The notes under the pieces: generated by a model
The model's input: only the letters and a program-made list of their open reading frames with translations
Told to the model about the DNA's origin: nothing
Database searches by the model: none
Origin: Gracilaria caudata
Taxonomy: Eukaryota > Rhodophyta > Florideophyceae > Gracilariales > Gracilariaceae
DNA length: 22,118 nt
Assembly (NCBI GenBank): GCA_030374735.1
Contig: JASCIV010000379.1
Coordinates: 1-22,118 of the forward strand
Reading direction: 5' to 3'
Program-made: the position numbers and the translations under genes
Shown here: positions 17,380 through 22,118 of the stretch, one piece after another
Numbering within the stretch: the stretch's first letter is position 1
How the letters are laid out: every line of letters begins with the position of its first letter

Positions 17380-18210
17380 TTAGCTCTCGTTCTGGCGGTT
17401 CCTGTTTCCGCTCCTGCCTCCGGAGGCAATCTTCTTGAGACCCCTAGACGCGCTCTCCTTCAGAGCCCGAAATCCCCTAGTCAAACGCCCCGGACCAGAC
17501 GCAGTCCTTCGTGCGGCATTCGCAGGCGAATCGGAACGCCGTCGACTGAGAAGATTTAGGGAACGCAACTTCCGCAGAGTGCGCACTGCTCGACCTTCTG
17601 TTTCAGGCTGTGGGGAGGAACGGTCTTCTGACATGACGTTTGGTGACGGCGAAGCGTCAACGTGCGCCTCACTGCCATCTTTAGATGCTTGATTATCTCC
17701 TCCAGGCCGGTTTCGAACTGAGGTAGTGCTGCGTTCGATGTTGGAAGGGCTGTCATGCTGCTCTTTCCCCTCGCGAGTGATCCTGTTTCGAACTGTCACC
17801 TGGGTGGACTTTGGTGCTGCAGCGGTTGGAGAAACCGGCCTTTTCTCAGAGACCGACGTATGCAGTGAAAGGGACGCTGCACCACTAACACCAATGGAAC
17901 CCTTTGGCGAGTGTATGATACTCGCAAGCCTCTGAGGCACCATTCTCGTCGAAGGTGCCGTCCCATTGGCAGATTGTATCGTGCGCTCCAAATTGGCATC
18001 ACCAGCAGGAGCCTTGTATGCCATAGGCATATGCACAATACTCGCAAGCCTTTGGGGGACCATTCGCGAAGAAACAGAGGCCGTATTTATGGGGACGAAC
18101 GTGCCTTCTGGTTCTTTACACCCTCCCACAGTTTCAGAGGGGAGCGACGGGTGGAAGGAAAACTTAGCAGAGGAGGGGACAGCAGGTTGAATGCAAACGG
18201 CGGTAGACAT
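17380..18210 (-). CDS. Basic-tailed protein of unknown family, paralogue A
   Basis: The 276-residue product is read from ATG 18210-18208; an upstream in-frame ATG at 18258 is less likely, since the stretch between is hydrophobic and atypical. No known domain is recognised. Residues 49-62 and 89-102 carry a repeated motif (RMVPQRLASIVHMP and RMVPQRLASIIHSP) exactly 40 residues apart, also visible at the DNA level. The middle is S/T/P-rich and probably disordered. The C-terminal 67 residues form a basic module (RTLRKLRSLNLL from 210, SGPGRLTRGFRALKESASRGLKKIASG) that could form a positively charged helix binding membrane or nucleic acid. This module is shared with the gene at 20459-21154 (35 identities over about 56 positions). 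Upstream there is a TATA box at 18387-18381. Codon use is less GC-biased than the genes left of 16 kb. Confidence 0.75.
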   Translation of the reverse strand: MSTAVCIQPAVPSSAKFSFHPSLPSETVGGCKEPEGTFVPINTASVSSRMVPQRLASIVHMPMAYKAPAGDANLERTIQSANGTAPSTRMVPQRLASIIHSPKGSIGVSGAASLSLHTSVSEKRPVSPTAAAPKSTQVTVRNRITREGKEQHDSPSNIERSTTSVRNRPGGDNQASKDGSEAHVDASPSPNVMSEDRSSPQPETEGRAVRTLRKLRSLNLLSRRRSDSPANAARRTASGPGRLTRGFRALKESASRGLKKIASGGRSGNRNRQNES

Positions 18211-18380
18211 CTTAGAAATGTAGAAAACAGAATCGCAAAGAATGCAAGAGGCTAGCAAAGATAAAGATGGCAGAGAAGGAGAGAGGCTTTGGTACAGCGT
18301 GAAGTCGAAGATGGTTCAGAGAAGACCGGATCCACTTGGGTGAGTGAACAGTCTGCCGAGAAGCGGGTCGGACCCCGGCC

Positions 18381-18387
18381 TTTTATA
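18381..18387 (-). promoter_or_regulatory. TATA box of paralogue A
   Basis: The minus strand reads CTATAAAAGGCCGG, 171 bp upstream of the ATG at 18210. The flanks are like those of the TATA box of paralogue B, and a nearby 9-bp string CTTGAATTG (plus strand, 18433-18441) also recurs there. Confidence 0.6.
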
Positions 18388-18581
18388 GTGATGAGACAGA
18401 GGCCACAGCAATGAATGGTAGCTATCTCTTTCCTTGAATTGGGTCGAGCAGCGCGACAAGCAGATACGAACGAACCTCCACGTTCTTGATTGCCAAAGCT
18501 TGCGCTACCGGCAAAGTGCTCTGCAAAGAACTGTGTGCACGGGAAACATTTGTGTAGGTTCCATAGACTCAGTTCGAGATC

Positions 18582-18592
18582 CATTCTGAATT
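18582..18592. promoter_or_regulatory. Shared 11-bp upstream element, paralogue A
   Basis: CATTCTGAATT is found 195 bp upstream of the TATA box of paralogue A and again 173 bp upstream of that of paralogue B (21463-21473). In both places ATGCAAT follows a short way further upstream of the gene. Chance agreement in two such short windows is unlikely. Confidence 0.4.
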
Positions 18593-19673
18593 CTTAGTTC
18601 TGTGGGCAACTCCAAAAGTATGCAATCGAGGCTCGCAAACATCTCTTAATAAGGAGGCAAGAACGTGTCGCATCCTAAGCTGCCGAGACGTGAATCCATT
18701 TCATGAAAGTACCCGAGAAGCAGAGTCCGAAAGAACACATCAATATCAGGGACGCACATTGAAGATGCACCCCATTTTGGGAAACACACCTTACTTGATA
18801 GGTGCATCTCGAGCTAGTCGTCTCTCGTGCCTTTTCTGAAAGCATAGAACTCAGCGTTAGCCGTCGTACGTTTCCTGACAGTGCTTTCCTTCTCAGAAGA
18901 ACATCCCAAGCAACCCACGAAACAAGAAAAGGAAGCCTAAGGCCGACGCAAAGCAGGCCAAGAACGAGACCTTACACCAGCCTCAGTCCTCCATCAGGGT
19001 AGTGGCTATCATTGTGATGATCACTCACAAGAACCTAGGGAGGAGGAGGAAGTCGGGTTGCTGTACAATGGTGTAGAGTAGACCGTTAGGTCAACATCAC
19101 AATTGTAAGCCATTAAATGCGTGCCCATTTTGTTTTGCACCTCGGAATTGAAGCAAAGTTTTTTATCCGACGAAAGGACGTGCTGCCGACCATACAATCT
19201 TCTCCAAAACATGGCGGATAAAGACGGACAACGTCCATTGTTATATCCGTGATATGAACTTATCTCACCGAGGTGCACTCGCGGCTGTCTGAGGAGTCTC
19301 TCTTAGCAAGCGACCAGTTGCTTACTGTGTGGAACAAGAACAAAGAACATTGGATGCGATATTGAAAAGAATCCTTACGGCGACCTGGTCATTTACCAAT
19401 ACATTACTCTACAAATAATCTACAAAGAGGTGTGATAATGTCCATGAGATTTGTGAAAGACAAGGATGAAGAACTTGGATAGTCCATCCACGAAAACGAG
19501 AGCGTGGAACATTTGTATCGATTGGTATGTGACGTAAAGAAACCTCGTATCTAGCTAAGTACATAGAATGTCGCCCACAATAGATTGTGAGTGCAATTCC
19601 GTTTCTCCGGAATGCACTTTGTGTACAAAGTTGTACAGCCGTAAAATTCAATGCTCGGGATATGATGCAAAAC

Positions 19674-19680
19674 TATAAAA
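19674..19680 (+). promoter_or_regulatory. TATA-like element without an evident gene
   Basis: ACTATAAAAGCG resembles the two paralogue TATA boxes but faces the opposite direction. No reading frame longer than about 86 codons follows, and none starts with a well-placed ATG. It could drive a non-coding transcript or be chance. Confidence 0.25.
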
Positions 19681-20458
19681 GCGTTGATCTTCTTGAACAC
19701 TCTAGGGCCATTACAAGGTGTGGGCAAATTTGGTTTGGAATCTGTTCGATTCCTACGGTAGGCTTTCATTTTTCATTGTTAAAGTACACGCTAAAGGTTT
19801 CCAAAAGGTTTCTGTTAGCGATCCAATTTTTCACATACACTTGTTAGGTTTGTTGCTTTTTGTCATTCTAGGCCATGTGAGAGAGTCTTTTGTAGCTTTC
19901 TCTTAAACTCGTTGGAGTCATGTTCAACCCGATGCGCAAGGGTTAGTGATAGCAGAAATGGCTTTCTAGCGAACCTTTCTCTCCGGATCCTCCTCTATTT
20001 TTAAGGTCAGACTATTTCACAGGTACGCCGAACCCGATTTGAAAGATCGACTATGTAGCAAGAGTTGTAGGCATTCCTGTCATATATCCCTTCGTCTCAC
20101 TGTTCAGCGTTCAACATATCTACCTGTAGTTGTGGTAAGCCCGTTTCGTGCATTGGTGCAGACTAAGTTTGCCACTAATGTGTAACAGCTCCACGCGGCC
20201 CCGCAAACTGAAGTAGAAGAGCTTATACCGCAACCCAGCACATGTACAGCGTGCTAACGTGCCCTTTCTATGTCGCTACTTCTGCTTCCGGGCTTGTTTT
20301 CAGAATCGGTGGCCTCACTTTACGGGTTTGTTTCTCTAGAAAGTAGACGCGGAAACGGAAAAGTATCGAGAAGTGAATCTAAGTCTCTCTAACTAGTGCT
20401 AAGTGGTATGTTTCTATTATCTAATTGGATGGAGTTCATATAAGTGGTATTGAAAGCG

Positions 20459-21154
20459 TTATGGAGTGTCCCCAGCCCCTCCCCTGAATCTTCTTCCAGA
20501 GACAATCCTCTTCAGTCCCCGAGCAGCAGATTGTTTGGCTGCCCGAAACCCTCTAGACAGCCGCGCTGGACCTGATAACGTTCTCCTGGGGGTGTCTTCG
20601 GCCTGACCAGAAGCTTTTCGAGTCAGAAGCGAATTTAATGACTTGAACTTCCTTAGAGTTCGCATACCCAGGCTTTCGCCTCCGGTATTCGGTGCAGGGA
20701 CATCGTTCCTCCTCGGCGTAGCAGGGGAAGTTGGGGCTGGTATGTGGAGCTCACCATATTCTTTGGACATCTGTACGATACTGCCAAATTTGTTCGGCAC
20801 TGCTGTGTTACTTGGTCCTCTCACCGGAGGATTAACCTCCATCTTCTTCGTTCCAAGGGACCTGTCATCCACAACTGGCGCCTTAGGAGTATCTCTAGCG
20901 GTAGATTTGCCAGATTCCGTCAACGGCGCGTTTGATGGCTTCGGGACCGAACTGTGAAGTCCACCGAATTGCTGCGCCCTTTGCGCAACCATGCTTCCTG
21001 GAGTAAACGTGTTCGCCACATTTTCCGGGGCAGGCGTTCCAGATGAGCTAGGCTTTTGCTGAGATGTTTGACCCATCTTACGATGTGCAACTGGTCGAGA
21101 GAAGTCATTGATTGATGTCGGTGAGGACTGTTTGAATAATGCAATGCCTGACAT
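20459..21154 (-). CDS. Basic-tailed protein of unknown family, paralogue B
   Basis: The 231-residue product starts at ATG 21154-21152 (preceded by GAGAAA); a longer open frame to 21274 runs into the leader. The protein is S/T/P-rich and probably disordered up to about residue 160. It carries variants of the paralogue A motif: AVPNKFGSIVQMSKEYGELH from 118 and a weaker MVAQRAQQFGGLH from 55. The C-terminal 67 residues (RTLRKFKSLNSLL from 165, then SGPARLSRGFRAAKQSAARG and LKRIVSG) match the basic module of paralogue A. There is no signal peptide or membrane helix. The same strand, similar promoter and similar size indicate a duplication, with the intergenic DNA and middle regions having diverged. 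Confidence 0.75.
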   Translation of the reverse strand: MSGIALFKQSSPTSINDFSRPVAHRKMGQTSQQKPSSSGTPAPENVANTFTPGSMVAQRAQQFGGLHSSVPKPSNAPLTESGKSTARDTPKAPVVDDRSLGTKKMEVNPPVRGPSNTAVPNKFGSIVQMSKEYGELHIPAPTSPATPRRNDVPAPNTGGESLGMRTLRKFKSLNSLLTRKASGQAEDTPRRTLSGPARLSRGFRAAKQSAARGLKRIVSGRRFRGGAGDTP

Positions 21155-21283
21155 TTTCTCCTTGAAATGAAGATGTTGTGCGACGAATAGTTGATGGAGG
21201 TGCAGAAGCTTGGAGAGGACTGAGGACTCCGAGAATGATGCGAGTGCCTGTCCGGGAAAGCGAGTGAGCCGCAACGGTCCGGC

Positions 21284-21290
21284 TTTTATA
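21284..21290 (-). promoter_or_regulatory. TATA box of paralogue B
   Basis: The minus strand reads CCTATAAAAGCCGGACCG, 130 bp upstream of the ATG at 21154. The core plus downstream CCGG is shared with paralogue A. Confidence 0.6.
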
Positions 21291-21462
21291 GGGGTTTGGG
21301 CCTAGACTCTCGGAGCAAACAACTGCCAGTCGGAAAGCCAGCAAATCAAATGGCCGGCTAACAGGCGTCATCGCGTACAAGGGTTCGAAGACTTGAATTG
21401 TGAGGTAGGTGCGTTCCAGAAGCATTTCAGAGAGAAGCTGGTGCTCCACTTTTCAAGGCCTT

Positions 21463-21473
21463 CATTCTGAATT
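21463..21473. promoter_or_regulatory. Shared 11-bp upstream element, paralogue B
   Basis: CATTCTGAATT, identical to the copy upstream of paralogue A, lies 173 bp upstream of the TATA box and is followed by GCATGCAATGG. Confidence 0.4.
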
Positions 21474-22061
21474 GCATGCAATGGAGAGGCCTATGGGTGT
21501 GTTGAAATCATCATTGGACTGGATGAATGATGCGCACGATAATCTTCCTCTGGAAAAGGTTTGCAATGACCACGTCAATTTAGGTTTGATTCCATGATTC
21601 ATGTGATATGCATGAAGGGGTCTCTTTTGGGAACGCTATTCACACTGTTTTTTGATTTGTGTTGTAACAACCATGTGCCCTTCGTCACGTGCCTGCATTC
21701 AACGCAAATGCTGATGATCGAATTTGTGCTTTGAAAAACAATGACGCAGCATCGCTGCAGTGAAGCTCTGACCAGTACAAAGAACAGATCCAAAGTTTAA
21801 TCAAACTCGCAGCGGACTCTAGATTATTTTGGTAAATATCATTGCAGGAATCAGGGAAGACGCAATGATAGTAGCGGGTGTGTAGACAGTGCTTGAGCTG
21901 GATAGCGCACTGAAGAAACCATGGATCATCAGATGGAATTGCATTGTGAATGGGGGATAACCCTTGGTAGAGATGATGGTGATGATGTCATCATTGATGG
22001 TAGCGGGCTTATCTTTTCGCTAGAACTTGTGGATATCAACGTATTATCAGGGCCGTATATG

Positions 22062-22110
22062 TGACTGACTGACTACAGCAAAAAAAGGATGACTTATGAC
22101 TGACTGACTA
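22062..22110. repeat. 14-bp direct repeat
   Basis: TGACTGACTGACTA occurs at 22062-22075 and 22097-22110 with 21 bp between. It is built of TGAC units, so it is probably a small microsatellite. Confidence 0.8.
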
Positions 22111-22118
22111 GCACCTGA

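Larger units (their letters stand above)
18211..20458. other. Long AT-richer intergenic region
   Basis: This 2.2-kb region separates the two paralogues. The right side of the first 400 bp is the promoter of paralogue A. Short open frames at 18802-19002, 19021-19278 and 19587-19847 have no recognisable homology, no repeated domain and no good splice partners. A TATA-like element on the plus strand at 19674-19680 is the only other signal I can point to. No tRNA or snRNA was recognised. Confidence 0.4.
21155..22118. other. Promoter of paralogue B and gene-free end of the window
   Basis: This 964-bp region begins with the leader and promoter of paralogue B. Beyond about 21480 I see no gene. It holds a GATGATG-rich patch at about 21972-22003 and the direct repeat at 22062-22110. 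Confidence 0.4.

Noticed and set aside
18252..18584. 110-codon minus-strand frame upstream of paralogue A
   Set aside because: It overlaps the TATA box and leader of paralogue A and has no counterpart upstream of paralogue B.
21378..21400. GGTTCGA string reminiscent of a tRNA T-loop
   Set aside because: No matching A box, anticodon stem or acceptor stem could be built around it.

Overview
The window is nuclear DNA of a eukaryote. It carries homologues of TFIID subunit TAF13, the alternative clamp loader ATAD5/Elg1, the histone chaperone HIRA, a LUFS/LisH glutamine-rich co-regulator and a C1orf43 (NICE-3)-like membrane protein. Two of these genes contain short GT-AG introns (71 to 152 bp); the others read as single long exons. 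The compact, intron-poor layout, the LUFS protein and the GC-rich left part would fit a unicellular alga (for example a red alga) or another protist, but the sequence alone does not fix the lineage.

Layout. Gene 1 (67-732, +, unknown protein) converges on TAF13 (913-1447, -, three exons). TAF13 is head to head with ATAD5/Elg1 (1860-4736, +) across a 412-bp divergent promoter that holds a good E2F-type site. ATAD5/Elg1 converges, with a 79-bp gap, on HIRA (4816-7908, -). HIRA is followed on the same strand by the LUFS/polyQ gene (8521-12045, -) and the C1orf43-like gene (12638-13436, -, three exons). Across a 915-bp divergent spacer with perfect palindromes lies a membrane-anchored C-terminal J-domain protein (14352-15488, +). 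It converges, with a 37-bp gap, on a type I membrane protein (15526-16242, -).

From about 16.3 kb to the end the character changes. The DNA is visibly AT-richer and gene-sparse, and I could identify only two genes, 17380-18210 and 20459-21154, both on the minus strand. They encode paralogous basic proteins of no family I know. The two share a C-terminal module (35 identities over about 56 aligned positions), a short internal repeated motif, a TATA box with similar flanks, and an 11-bp upstream element. This pair is the best candidate for something undescribed.

Functionally the left half is dominated by nuclear chromatin, replication and transcription genes: TAF13 (preinitiation complex), ATAD5/Elg1 (PCNA unloading, with an N-terminal PIP box), HIRA (H3.3-type histone deposition) and a LUFS co-regulator. 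E2F-like sites upstream of ATAD5/Elg1 and HIRA suggest S-phase-linked expression. That is inference. All gene names rest on motif recognition by eye; no database search was made.
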